From Gnetum montanum (Eukaryota > Streptophyta > Gnetopsida > Gnetales > Gnetaceae), in the NCBI GenBank assembly GCA_015680685.1, contig MNCI01003408.1:16097-80096 (forward strand): a DNA stretch of 64,000 bases. Reading direction: 5' to 3'. Of this stretch, positions 22,001 to 34,059 are shown one piece after another (the stretch's first letter is position 1; each line of letters begins with the position of its first letter). The notes under the pieces were generated by a model. It made no database searches. It was not told the DNA's origin and saw only the letters and a list, made by a program, of their open reading frames with translations. The position numbers and the translations under genes were made by a program.

Positions 22001-22848
22001 TGATGAGCAGTGGGTACTCCCTACGTCCAACCATACAAATAACAAGCATTTATACATGATCTAGTCAAATTTTGTAGACTTAGTTACCTAAGTTACAAAT
22101 ATTTCTAAATAGAAAATTGTATAATTGCAAGTCATTGTCTTTTTAATCCATACTTCTATTTTAACTATGCATATGGTTAAGTGTGATTGAGGCATAAGAT
22201 GTTTAGTTTTATAATTATTTTATTATATTTTTATCCTAGACGCTTGATAATGAAATGGAGATTTAATTATTAAACTAATTAACTAATCTCCTAATTAACT
22301 ATCATAACATTGAGTATCTATTTCCACTTGTCATACACATCTTATACTTATATTAATGTTGTTGGATTACCAAGTGTATACTAATGGGTGTACCAAGTAT
22401 CCATTGTTGAGATTACCAAGCATTAATATGTTATGCTCCAACTATTCATACTCATGTACTTATGATTAATTACATTAATTACTTAAGAACATAAATGTAA
22501 ATTACATGTAAAGTGCTAAAAAGTAAAAGTAAACTAGTATAAGTGCTACAATGAATGTAGGAAATCTTGATTTTATTGTCATTCATACTAATGTATCTAG
22601 GTACATATGAACTTGAATAAAATTTTGTACAATCTCATAAATCCATGCTATGGACACTTAGAGTTTAGCTAAGACTAAGATCCAAAGGTTCCATAAATGT
22701 AAAAGGTATGCACATTTATATAGGCAATGATTACATTAGCATCGATGTACCTACATCAATACATCCTAGCATGTGTCGATAAGGTTACATTAATGGGGTT
22801 GCGTTGATGGGCATGCATTGATGTAGCTTGTATTATTACTGTTCATCA
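22001..22848 (-). repeat. LTR of E3 (3' LTR in element orientation)
   Basis: It begins TGATGAGCAG and ends CTGTTCATCA, a 10-base imperfect terminal inversion typical of LTR ends. It is homologous over most of its length to the solo LTR at 54300-55187, sharing CCAACCATACNAAT, ATGATCTNGTC, CATACACATCTT, ATTACNAAGCA, AGTGCNACAATGAATG-like and CTTGAATAA blocks. The sequence to its right is a polypurine tract on the minus strand. Confidence 0.8.
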
Positions 22849-22862
22849 TGCCCCCACAACTA
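22849..22862 (-). other. polypurine tract of E3
   Basis: Read on the minus strand, TAGTTGTGGGGGCA directly precedes the TG of the LTR. It sets the element orientation as minus. Confidence 0.75.
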
Positions 22863-22974
22863 ATTGAAAATTTATCCTTGAGTGAACAAAATTGCGATAG
22901 ATTTTTTCAAAAACCTTCAAAAAGTATAGAATTTATTGACAAACAAACAAATTGACTACCTCTAACTAACTTTA

Positions 22975-23301
22975 AATGTTAGATTATATGATTTTTTCAA
23001 AGATGAGTGCCCTTTACAATAAAATTGGACACTTAGAAAAAATTGTAGTAGGCACCTATTGAATGATCAAAGACACAATGAATTCTTAGATTGTGCCTAG
23101 AGGTGGAGGCTTTTGTGGTTTACATGATCCTTCATCTCATTTTAGTGTTGCTGGTGGCTAAGGCTATCTTGTTGCTATCACTATTTCTATTAGAAGTTTG
23201 AAAGCATCTAGAAGTATTTCATTTTCTCCTCTTTGCTCCATGAATCAAAAATGGTCTAGGTTGCTTCATCTATATGGACCAATGTAAGAATGTTCCACAG
23301 T
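22975..23301 (-). pseudogene. E3 unknown ORF, C-terminal part
   Basis: On the minus strand the reading that enters from 36217 across the E2 insertion continues here, with readable stretches such as ENEILLDAFKLLIEIVIATR, PQKPPPLGTI and EFIVSLII. Stops are mainly TAG/TAA at plausible glutamine sites, with a few TGA. A frame change lies close to the insertion site. No domain is recognised. Confidence 0.45.
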
Positions 23302-23306
23302 CATGG
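23302..23306. repeat. target site duplication CATGG of E2, left copy
   Basis: CATGG abuts the LTR start TGTAACA and recurs at 36212-36216 directly after the other LTR end. Confidence 0.85.
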
Positions 23307-24713
23307 TGTAACATTTGAAAAATTAAAAATTCCAGCGAAATAGCTTTAACCTTGGATTTCAAGGGCCTTCAAAAAATAGGATCCAAGTTACCCTAGATGG
23401 TTTGGCAAATCACCTAGTGACTTTGAAAATGAAAATAGAGGTAGGAAAATAAAAATGTAATGTAGATTTGTCAAAATAAATGCACAAAAATATAGAAAAT
23501 AAATTCAACTTGCACAGCAAAACTTTAAACTTTATTATAAAATAAATGAAGGTCCAAAAATATGTACAAGGGATGCCTAAGAATACCAGGGAGGTTCACT
23601 TCAATGGATGCTTAGAATTTGTTAATGCATGGAGCCTTGGACACCACAATTAGCTCTACGATCTGGATGCTTCACAACTTCCAAAAATGTGAAACCTTGC
23701 TACAATCCTCAACAGATTCATAGTGTTGGTGGTACATGGGGATGAGATGTGTGGGGGTTTTAGATTGCAAAAAAGAGCCATGCTAGGAGTCTCAAAGATT
23801 AGGTTGTTCAACATTGTTGTAGGACCACACAAAATCTCAAGGGGGTAATAATGGCTACAATGGTTATGGTTATGGGTTCCATGCTAAAAATTACTTCAAA
23901 AGCTTTATGTTTGCAAGTGGGGGAATTCTCAAAAAAATGTGAAACCCCTTCATGGTGTTTAAGCTTGATTTCTATAAGGTTTTTTCCTTAGATTTGGTTG
24001 CAGATTTTCTACTTAATTGCTAACAAATTGGCTATTATGTGTAAGTGTTGTAGATGTCTACGTATGGTAAGTTTTGATACCCCAAAGATACCAAAACCAT
24101 TCCATTTACTAAAAAGAGTAATGGGAATTTTATGCATGTTGGGCCTTCCAATAGCAATGTTGGACCTATAGGAGCCACACTAAAGTGCATGGGCAATGCT
24201 AGGGGATGACACCCATGCTGAGGGCATGGCATCCACGCTAGGGTATAACACCTATTCTAGAGGAACAATGGACCCATGTTGGACCTCGCTAGAGCAATGC
24301 TAGACCCTTGCTAGGGCTGCAAGATCCACATTAGAGCAATGCTGGACCCTTGCTGGAGTAACATTGGGGGGTTTCAATAGCAATGTTGGAGGATGAAGTA
24401 CCAACATTGCTACTGCAACCCCCCCCCGCATCCCCCCCCCCCCAAAAAAAAATAAAACCCATGAAAATTCCAATTTTGGTAGTCAAAAAGGCATTTTAAC
24501 CCTTCCAAGCCCAAATATAGGCATGATATGGCTTTTTTCACTTAGGGGTTAAGGCTTTGATCACTTATGAGGCATTGTTAGCCCTAAAAGCTAAAGTATG
24601 TGAAATTACATCCCTTAAGTTATAATCTTCAAATTTTATAATGAAGTTTTAGATTTGAGTTTAATGGGATGAGGACTACAAAGGTTATAACATGCATTTT
24701 TGGTGGTGTTTCA
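23307..24713 (-). repeat. E2 3' LTR (left copy)
   Basis: Matches 34811-36211 from end to end, including GCACAAAAATATAGAAAATAAATT-type and TTAAACTTTATTATAAAATAA blocks and AACATGCATTTTNGGTNGTGTTTCA at the right end. It contains long C runs (about 24418-24448) followed by an A run. On the minus strand a PPT (AAAAAGAGGCTAA) lies just before its TG. Confidence 0.9.
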
Positions 24714-25850
24714 TTAGCCTCTTTTTGTTGGTGTTTGGAGAATTGATCCAAGAGACATCAACAAAGAATACAAAGTACCACCATAGGTCCATCATTGACA
24801 TTCCCTCTCTGCACTTGATTTAGTCATGTAAAACCATGCCAAAGAGTGCTTATGTTGATGGGATAAGACTATGATGAGAAAATGGTAATGGTAATGGTAT
24901 TATAGGGAATCCATCATGAAGGTTAATAATGCATTCCATAGTTGACATCGTGGCTATGATACAGCACTAACATATTGGTTAAAACTTTTGCAATTCATAT
25001 TTTGAGGTGTTGGTCACTCGATAATGCATTTGAGGAACCAACACCCCACTCCAAGGTTTCTTTGGCCATTAGGCTCCTCCCTTTGCATGTTTGGAGCTAC
25101 TAGTTTGGGCTTTTGGTCTCCATTGACCATTCTAGCTTCTTGGAAATTTTTTTTCCTTTTAAAAAAAAAAACAATTTGGGGGTGAAACCTTCATTAGGTT
25201 ACTTTGCCAAGGCTAGTTTGGTTTTTTTTTCCTACTGAATGAGACATGTTACATCCAACAAAACTAATGGCTTTCCCATTGAATGAGATGTGTTACACTT
25301 GATAGACTTAATGGTTTTCTCATTGAGTGAGATGTGTTACATTCAATGGACTTGAGGGTGAAGCATGGCAAAGGGATTTCATATGGTTATAATGCCTGAA
25401 TGTCAAACATTAATCAAAATTGCTATTTAAAGGTTAGGAAGGTTATAATTAGGCTATAGTAATATGTTCAAGAACATGGTAATAGGAAATGGAAATGGAA
25501 CAAGCACTCTTAACACAACAAGAAAAACTCACTGAATCTTGTGCATCGAGGTCACATGATGACTTGCTACCATGATGAGTTGCATATTTGTGATGACTCT
25601 AGGTTTCATCCTACATGCACAACTCCAAGAGGAACAAGAAAACTAGCCAAAGAAATCATGTTGTGACAATATTATGTATAGGACTACATGAGACAACTGA
25701 CAAACTAGGCCACCATAAGTCACAATTGGTATGACATAGAGAAATCTATGCATTGTGCATTAAATTTGCAAAGTTTTACACTTCATTAATTATGCCAAAC
25801 AAAAAGAGAGAAAGAGCATGTAGGTTTACTTATTGTAGATCATCAAAGTC
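24714..25850 (-). other. E2 3' untranslated region, shared with E1
   Basis: Homologous to 56211-57190 of E1: both have TGGTGTTTGGAG-like text, GAGACATCAACAAANAANACAAA, AGAGTGCTTNTG, GAGGAACCAACA, ATTGAATGAGATGTGTTACA and TGACTTGCTANCAT in the same order. No coding signal. Two nearly identical ~60-bp GAATGAGATGTGTTACA segments lie at 25240-25360. Confidence 0.7.
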
Positions 25851-26250
25851 ATCAACATTGTTCATTTGTTGCAACCTATCAACAATAATAAACAACACTA
25901 CAAGCAAACATGTGAGTGTTAGACATGATCAGGGCTATGTGATGGCTTTAATGTTGCATTGTAAGTGTTTGATGAGGTCATGAGTAGGCTTAATTTCTAG
26001 TGAGAGACTTGGTCCTATGTGTTTTCTCCTCACCATTGTGGTCTTATATGGGAACTTTGACTAAGGGACCCTCCATGATGTTTCTGGCTTCAAGGCCGAT
26101 GTTCATTGGGCTACTTTAATGTATTATGACTACATAGTAGAATGATTTTAGGCTTAAGGTTTGGGTACGTAAGGCCAATTTGGCCTAACAACATCATGAG
26201 AGGGGTTTATTTAGGCTTTAAAGCTAATTGAATTTACTTCCTCATCCTCC
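25851..26250. other. E2 junction segment where pol is missing
   Basis: Left of here E2 matches E1's 3'UTR, and right of here it matches E1's spacer. About 400 bases in between match neither flank of E1's pol that I can see and carry no recognisable pol domain. This is filler left at, or inserted into, the deletion point. Confidence 0.5.
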
Positions 26251-26734
26251 TAGATTCATCCTTGCATGACAAAATAAGCACATCAAGTGGCCAATAAAAT
26301 TGTTAGATAATGTAAAAACAATGCAAAATACTATAGTAATGATGCATAAATGAGTCAAAATACATCAACTCAAAGGCCAAACGAGGTTTAAACAAGGCCA
26401 ACAAATGTTATAATAGGTGGGTCAAGGATAATAGGGTAAAATAAAGGAAAATGGTATAAAATAGGGCCAAATGAAGGTTAAATGGAGGTTAAAATCTTGT
26501 AAAGTGGTAACAAAAAAGATCAAGTAAAGCCTTACTAATGTTAAATGATGAAGGAATGTGGTTGAATAGGGCCAAATGATGCAAAAAATGGTAAAAATGA
26601 GGTGAAATGTCATGAATGAAATGATAATGATAGGCAATAATGTAAAATAGGATCAAGTAAGGTCTAAACAGAGTGAGGAATGAGGCAAAATAGGCTACCC
26701 ATGATCCTCCATGGTTAATTAAGGTTTTATTTTG

Positions 26735-26870
26735 CTAGTTTTATGCCTTAGCAAGCCATAGTTTTGCTAGTTTTAGGCCTTAGCAAGTTGCATTGCCAGT
26801 TTAAGCCTTGGCAAGCCATGATGTTGCTAGTTTTAAGCCTTATCAGGTTGTGGGGTCACCAATTTCACTG
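26735..26870. repeat. ~30-bp minisatellite, copy block in E2
   Basis: About four units with the core GCTAGTTTTAGGCCTTAGCA, then AGNCATNNTNT. Related blocks lie at 30020-30170 and 61010-61075. Confidence 0.8.
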
Positions 26871-27099
26871 GCAAGGTCACTATGAGGTAAAGGTAGGGTG
26901 AGACTTGTCAAAACATGGTAAAATGAAGTTACAACAAGCTAAAAGGTAGGGTAAAAATCAAGTTAAAATCATTTTAAACATGGTATGCTAGGTAAAGCTA
27001 GGAAAAATGATATTAAATATAATAAATATTCAACAATGTTTTCTCTTTTTTTTATGGCTTAAAGGAGGTTAATTTGTAGTAAGTTTAAGGTTCTTTTTC

Positions 27100-28490
27100 A
27101 TGGTCATCCCCCCTTTGACCCACATTGGCCAACATGATCCCAGGGGGGGAGCGAACAACAATGGCTCAATGGTAGATAGATGGCTAGCAGCAGTGTAGGC
27201 AAGCGAAAGGGGTGAGCATGGCATGTAGTGTAGGAAAGCCAAGCCCTAGTGGCATGGTGGTCATCGTTTTAGCATCGTTGTGGTGGACTTAGCATGGGGA
27301 ACACTGAGTTGGTAAAGTTGGCACTAGTGGGGCTGAGGTTGACACAATATGATGCACAACACTAGGGCATAGAATGACATGCTAGGGTTTGGGTAGATTG
27401 TAGTCCTTCTTGTAGGACTACATAGCCCTTCCCAAGGGGCTAGTGAGAACAAGCCTACCATGGTGCATGGTAGAGGTAGGTGGTGAGTGGTGCAGGCAAG
27501 GTGTAGTGCATGGTCATAGGAGAAAGTACACAGGTGACTATAGGTGCACAACGAATGTAAGAGAATGATGATGGCAAGGACGAAAGGCTGAGTAGTCATT
27601 AGTAGTGCCAAGTGTTTCGATGCAAACGATGGGTTGGTGTGTGGGAGTGGTAGTGGGGTTTAGTATGTGTAATTTAGAGGTGTATGGAAGGACTTATGTT
27701 GCTAGAGATAAACAAGGGGCTATGTTGGCAACTACACTAACTAGTGTAGGTGAGGATGGTTGTCATTTTTGATGACCATGCTCAAGAGCATTTCTCTAGT
27801 GTGGTTGCCATTTTTGGTGACCACGTTGGCCAATGTGGCTCTAGCATGGGCCAACGAGGGTTTGGATGGTAGATTGTCAAGGGTAAGCACAAGGTAGTAT
27901 GTAATGGTAGACGTGCATAGGAGTGAGCCTAGTTGCATGGTGGTAGTTGCATGGTGGTAGTAGGAAAAAAGTATGAAAATGGTGGCAAGAGCACTACAAT
28001 GGCAAGAACAGGACACATATTGGGGCTACACAACACATTTACAACATGTAGCATAATGTGGTGGCATATTGGCCGCATTGCAAGGCATGGTAGGGCTATG
28101 GTTCATTGTAGTAGGTAGGAGTGGCCCATGGAAGGTAAGGGCTTTTCTAGGCTAACCTTGAATGACATGGAGAGTAGCAATGCAGCTTTAAGGTGGAAAT
28201 GATGGGCATGGCTAACGATGATAAGCTAAGGTAGGGCCAGTGTGGTTCCATGCAAGATCACATGGTAGGCTCAACATAGCCTCATGTGGGATGAGGTAGC
28301 TCTATGAAGGATGTACAATAGTGGTAAAGGTGGCAATAGTTTGTGTAGGGAATAATAGGTTCACAATACTAGTAGGGGTTAAGGGACCTAAGTAGCATTG
28401 TGTAGGGAGGTACCCTCTATATGGGACTAGGCTACCCACCCTAGGCCTACAAGCCACATGATGGCCACCAACCTCCCATTTTTTTATCTG
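27100..28490. other. G-rich, strand-skewed segment in E2 spacer
   Basis: This stretch is clearly richer in G, mainly on the plus strand, than the AT-rich surroundings, and it has small tandem repeats. Examples are the 14-bp unit GTTGCATGGTGGTA, repeated near 27936-27963, and a ~45-bp pair with GGTTGNCATTTTTGNTGACCA at about 27759 and 27801. Short open frames on both strands here show no domain. Confidence 0.5.
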
Positions 28491-30019
28491 TAGGAGTTAT
28501 CCCCCCTTGGGAAATGCTGGCTAGCATGGCCCCAACATTGGATGGAGGAATACATTTATAATTAGCTTCAATCTAGCTATGGGTGGCATTTCACATTTGT
28601 TCAGGGATTTCTCTACTTACAGATGATTTACATGTAGGGCTTTAGACTAAAGCACATCATGAATCCATGAAGAATCATGTGAAGCTTTTGGGAATGCTCA
28701 TGGGATCCAATAGATTAACAAAATGATTCCTAGCTCATATCATGTTCAAGTCCACCTAGGTGTTGCTTGAAATGGTAATCAGGGCCTTCATACTAGAATT
28801 GAGGTGAAAGTATTTCTCGCATGAATACATATTAGCCATTTTGTTAATGGTAGTTTTAATTATTTTTTATCCTTGTGGATGTTAATACTTCTTTCAATTT
28901 TAGGTTTCTAGGTGTTTTCATGATCTGCAAAGCCCTCGTGATGGATTCTTTTATAGGAAATATTCAAGAAGCAATATTCACAATGAACCCAATAATGACA
29001 AACATGGAAATGCTATTCTATTCAACCACTATCAATGTACAAATTTTGGTAATACCAATGTTGCTAACTAAAGAGCTTTTCATAGCTTGGTACTCATGTT
29101 GGTAGCATCCATATGTTTATCTCATTTTAATATTTAAGCTCATTGCGACCTTTGTAGGACAATTATCTATTCACATCCTTATAGTCAATGATGTCAATTT
29201 CACTGGATGCAAGACAACATATTAATTGTTTTGTTCAAGGTAGTAATAGTTGTAAAGATAAGAAGCCTTCTATTTTACCTTATAGACAACATAAGCATCA
29301 TCCTTTGCAATAAATTACTAAATACATCCACCTTTGTTAAATAATGTATGTGAGTTCTGTATGCCTATGCATTGGGGATTATACCTTCGTCTTTCATTTT
29401 AATCATTAACTTTGAGGTTCTCCTTTTTAAATTATAAATAAGCTTTCAACATGTGGTTACTCTTCCAATATGGTTTAGTGTTGTCATTATTTTATTATTT
29501 TTAATTATTTTTATGTTTTTCTGGAGTGTAGAATTTTAAGTTTTGTAATTGGGCTTTCTTCTCACTAACTACATTCATTTTTATGTCTACAGGCCCTAGC
29601 CTATGATGGTGATTGACTATGGTATAGATGATGACCTTTTCTCCTCCCCTATAGGCCAACTTTGGCTACTATGGATCCAGTTGCACCATGCTATGCTTTT
29701 CTTTGTTGTTGTTATAGATGGTTTTCACTTGACTATAGAGCCCATAAAGACCATGCATTGTCCATGTTGTTTGGACATTTTAGTATTTTTTTTTTATTAT
29801 TGTCACATAGTGTGACTATGACTACATGTTAGTTTTAGATTTTTGTGTTTTATATGCTTCATGTAAACACAAATGGTAAATGTAATAAGGTCATAAACTA
29901 AAACTAGTAGATATAAATGTGTCAAAATGATATTGTGAACCAAGGTATATACATATAAATAAAATCACATATGATTCCATTCGGTATATTGGCTAAAAGG
30001 TCATTATTGTCACTACTTT

Positions 30020-30170
30020 TAGGCCCTACTAGACCATTTTTTCACCCATTTTAGGCCATAGTGGACCATAATGTTGCCATTTTTAGGCCATAGTAGGCTA
30101 TAGTGCCAATTTTAGGCCTTAGTGAACCATGATGTTTCCAGTTTTAAGCCTTAGCAGGCTATGGTCCATA
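30020..30170. repeat. ~30-40-bp minisatellite, second block in E2
   Basis: About five units of the type CCATTTTTAGGCCATAGTAG plus a short variable tail. Same family as 26735-26870. Confidence 0.8.
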
Positions 30171-30369
30171 CTTTCCTAGCAAGTATGAGATGCTCTTGAA
30201 AGAGCACATAAGGCTAGAACCAACATGAAAACATGATATAATGTTGTAAAGGTAAACAAATGATTGGAAAAAGAATGGATGAGATGTTTTCCATGAATTT
30301 GTTGTTTTATCTTTGAGAGGTTAAGAAATCCTTTTAACACAATTTTAGATTCACCACCTTTCTTGTTAA

Positions 30370-31140
30370 TCATGGCAAGTTGTATGCATTTTTTTTTTGC
30401 TCACTTTGTGTTGTAGCATCGATGTTGCTAACATTGCTATTATCTTTGTTATTGGTTGTCCCAATTAGAGTGTTAGGAGTTTCCTCTTGGAACTCAACCT
30501 CTAAACCTCGATTAATGTTAACATAGTTAATTGATGATACTACCACATTTTTTCCATAGGTCATAATGTCCCCACCCTCATATGGCAAGTGAATTTCCTA
30601 ATGTATAGGAGATGAAGTTGTCTAAAGCTTTGCTAACCATGACCTTCCTAGGATCAAGTTGAAGTCAAGTGTCTCCTCAACCACTAGGAAGTTGGTAGAT
30701 GTGGGAAACTATTCCCCAACTATGAAATCCAAGAAGATAGAACCTCACACCTCTACTCATGGCTTGTTAAATGATTTAAGTGCTGAGGTAGTTGTCACTT
30801 GGATATTCTTGGTTAAGCCTAACTTGTCAACAATGGAATATGGTATGACATTTGTGATTGCTTCATCATCCATATGAACATAGTGAACCTTTTATTTTCC
30901 AATGCATATAGTAATGAGGAGAGGAGTAGATAGTACTTCTCTATTCCGAGACTCAATTTTACCTTCACTATCATGAAAGTTGAGTATGGGTTGATGCTTA
31001 TTTTCCCAAAGTGAAGCTTGCTTAATGATAGAGTGAATTAACTCTCTGTTGACGAGCATGTCTCCACTCACAGGAATAGAGGTTGACACTTGAGCTAGTG
31101 CATCCCTATGTGTAGGAGATGTCATGACTAGATCATACAA
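30370..31140 (-). pseudogene. E2 retropepsin-like protease and flanks, decayed
   Basis: The end of the gag-pro frame. The active-site region reads VHMDDEAITNVIPYSIVDKL, in which the D-T/S-G-A triad has become D-D-E-A, so activity is lost. About 75 residues on, ETLDFNLILGRSWLAKL gives the second hallmark (ILGR-x-W-L), typical of Tat- and Athila-type protease regions. Upstream, AQVSTSIPVSGDMLVNRELI and similar text links it to gag; downstream it ends SEQKKNAYNLP. Only a few stops break it. Confidence 0.75.
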
Positions 31141-31499
31141 GTTTGGTTATGTGTTTTTTTGCTTAAGGGACCATTTGGATTATTTTATTACTACAAGAAA
31201 ACCCTTTTTCTTAATGTGTAACCTTTTAGCTTTAGTGGCCTTAACCTCCCTCATCCTTCCTAGAGTTAGTGGCTTGGGTTTTGGTGCATGTGCCTTACGA
31301 CCCTTGTCCATTAGTGTAGTTGGTCTCAGTGTGGGGTCTAGGTGGGTACTATTACCTTCAATGGGCTTATTTTTTGGTTTTGCAATAAGTTTTTTTTTCA
31401 CCATTGTGATGATAGTTTCTTGCTAACCTCTGAGTTGTGAATCATTATAGGTGGGCTTTGGTCATGGGTTGTTGTGGTCTTACTTGTTATAGGTGGAGG

Positions 31500-33833
31500 G
31501 ATCTAGAGAATAAATGGTTCCCTAGGCTTTGGAGGATCAGCAACTCATTGAGTATGTTGTGATGTTGAAGCCATTGAAGGGGGGGACATATATGATGAAG
31601 GGCTTTTTAGGGGCCAAAGGAGGTGGTACCTATATGATGAAGGGTTCTCTAGGCTCTTTGTTTAAGGGTTGTAGTGTTAATCTAATAAAAAATGGTTTCC
31701 TAGGAAGATTATCCCATTTTGTTTTTGTGAGTAAGGCTATAGTGTAAGAATTATTATTGGTTCTTAGAGAGTTGGACTCATCCAACACCAACTCTTTGTG
31801 GTCCATCATCTTTTGGAGGTCATCCTTTAATTCTAGAAAAAAAATCAATGTCATGACTAGTCATTTGATTATAATGGTAATACATATCTAGTCTAAAGTA
31901 CTTTAGTAGCTTGGATCATCTTTGGTAGCTATTGTTGAATCTTTGGCTATGTCACAAAGATGATAATGCCTCTTATGAGCCTCTTCAAATAGTTTCTTAT
32001 GTTGTATATAGTCATCTTTAAGCAACTTTTCTAGAAGCGTAGAGGGCTTCATAGGCAACCTAGTGTACTTAGACCTATCCTTCCATCCAAAGTTTGGTCT
32101 TGATTAATTTAGAGTGTAGGAAGTGGATGGTTGCAATGAATCTTAGGATCTGTTGCATGGTGGTGATTCTCACCTCTTCCCTTATCTAGAGTTTTTGCTC
32201 TTGAAGCCATAGTTGTATGTTTTCTTTCAATTTTATCCCTATTCCTCCTTGCACATTGGTTTTTATAGGCCATGTAGGTTGGGTTGTTGCTTGCCTTAGC
32301 TACGTCCTTAATGTTCTTAGATTATGAGAAGAATTGGCTTAGTGACCAGGGTGTTAAGTAGTACAACTTTGACTTGATAAAGTCATTTACTTCTCCCTTG
32401 TAGATGGCCAAGAGGTGAGTTTTAGCAATAGGCTTTGGGATCTTGTTAAGTGTTGAGTTTCATCTTTGACTAAACCTTTTGACTAGTTTAGGTAGCCACT
32501 ACCTTACCTTCATTAGTTGATCCAATGTGGCATCTAGATTCACATTATATCTGAAGCGGTTGATAAATTGATTAATCAAGTCCTTAAGGGAAGAGATGGA
32601 ACCTCTAGGAAAGGTTCGATACCAATCTAGAGCCTTACCCTTGAGAGATAAGGGGAAAATCCATAGTACCATATGAGGTCAAGCTTGCAAAAAGAGGCAC
32701 TCAAACCTAGATGTGCATTGGAATCCCCTTTACCATTGTATTTGGTGAAGTTTGGAATAAGCAAGCCTATGGGCAATGTTATTTGAGGCACTCTAGGGCT
32801 TGTAGGATCATCCTGGTAAAAGTCTAGAAATTCATTGTTTGAGTTTTACTAGCCTTAAGTTTCCACAACTCTTCAATAAGGTCTTGGATCATTTGGAACA
32901 CTTGATCCAAGCATTAGGGCATCCCCATGGGCTACAGTGCTTGTTTTGATGGTTGAGGAAGAGGTTATGAGACTTGGGGTTGTGTGATGAGTATTGAAGT
33001 AGATGGAAGAGGTTGGGTGACCATTGTTGTAGGTGGGTTAAATAAGGAGAAAGAGGTTTGCATTAGAACATGTGGTATGAAGGAAGAAAAGGGTGTTTCA
33101 GAGGCTTGTATTTCTTGGGGCCCAAATGAGGGTCCCATTGGTATGAAAAAGAGAGATGGTGAGGTAGAAATCACTATGGTTAGGTGAACGGAGTGAGGCT
33201 ATGTGACAAAGGACATTGATGAGAATAAAAAAGTGGATTGGGACATGCGCTGTGTGTGGTGTGTGGCAATGATGGGTGTGAATCCAAACATGATAGGATG
33301 GATAGGAGAAGAGTTGGGCCAAGGGAGTTTTTTCATAAATGAGGTAAGATACATGGAGCTAGATGTAGTTATTTGGGGAGTCAAAGATTGGAAAAGACTT
33401 TTAATAGAGGTATCTGGCTCTTGTTTAGTCTCAAACTCATCTTCCTCTTCGTATTGATCTTTTGAACTAATTTCCTGACTAAACTCATCAACCTCTATGA
33501 GTTGTATGGGCATTTGTCCATAAAAATCTATGAGGGGGATTTAATCATAATGGGATGAGATGTATTGTTTTCCATCCCACTATCTAATTTTGAATTGATG
33601 CTTAGCATCGGATTCAAATTATGGTATCATAAGATTCACTTGTATCTTGGCATAGAGAAAGATGTAGAGGTCCTCATCAATGACTACAAAATCTAGTTTT
33701 TTGCCTCTTTACCTAAGAGATTGCTTTCATTTTATGACTGTAAGGTCTTTCAAGTCATAAACATGAACTGCATCTTGGTTAGATACCATATTTGTTAGCT
33801 TAAGGGACATGACAGTTAATTGGCCAAAAGACA
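31500..33833 (-). pseudogene. E2 gag, decayed
   Basis: Gag of a Tat/Ogre-like element. A plausible start is the ATG near 33833 (MSFGQLTVMSLKLTN). An acidic region follows (SKDQYEEEDEFETKQEPD near 33470), then the retrotransposon gag core (FINRFRYNVNLDATLDQLMKV near 32570-32500). A degraded zinc knuckle appears as YHYN...SHDID-FFLELKDDLQKM near 31880-31820, where cysteines read as tyrosine and phenylalanine. A Pro-rich linker follows with three P-x-x-PFI(I/L)-x-(V/I)PP repeats. The protease follows in line, so gag and protease form one ORF. Confidence 0.75.
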
Positions 33834-34059
33834 TTGTCAAAAGATGTTGTTTTAACTTCTTACTATTTTTAGTAAATTTTTTAGCAAGTTGGGTTTCTCA
33901 ATGGTGTTGTTAGCTATAAATGGAATGGAGGGGGTAAGGGGGTAAGGTGTCAACAATTATCATACCTACTTGAACTATGTTGAAGTTCCCCCTCTTGGCC
34001 AAAATAATGTTCTTTTTGAAAAAAGAGTGGATTTTGCTAAAAAATTTCACAACAAGAAA

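Larger units (their letters stand above)
26280..30170 (-). other. E2 long non-coding spacer between protease and 3' region (intron-like)
   Basis: About 3.9 kb without coding signal. It includes ~30-bp GGCCTTAG minisatellite stretches at 26735-26870 and 30020-30170, and a G-rich segment at about 27100-28490. The left end matches E1 around 60740 (TAAGCACATNAAGTGGC). By comparison with Ogre elements, which have an intron between protease and RT, this may be an oversized intron; splicing is inferred, not seen. Confidence 0.5.

Noticed and set aside
28875-29105. Plus-strand open frame of 76 codons in the E2 spacer
   Set aside because: No domain, and it lies in non-coding spacer on the strand opposite the element.
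31124-31426. Plus-strand open frame of 100 codons
   Set aside because: Shadow of the minus-strand gag-protease linker of E2.
33203-33457. Plus-strand open frame of 84 codons
   Set aside because: Antisense to the E2 gag N-terminal part.
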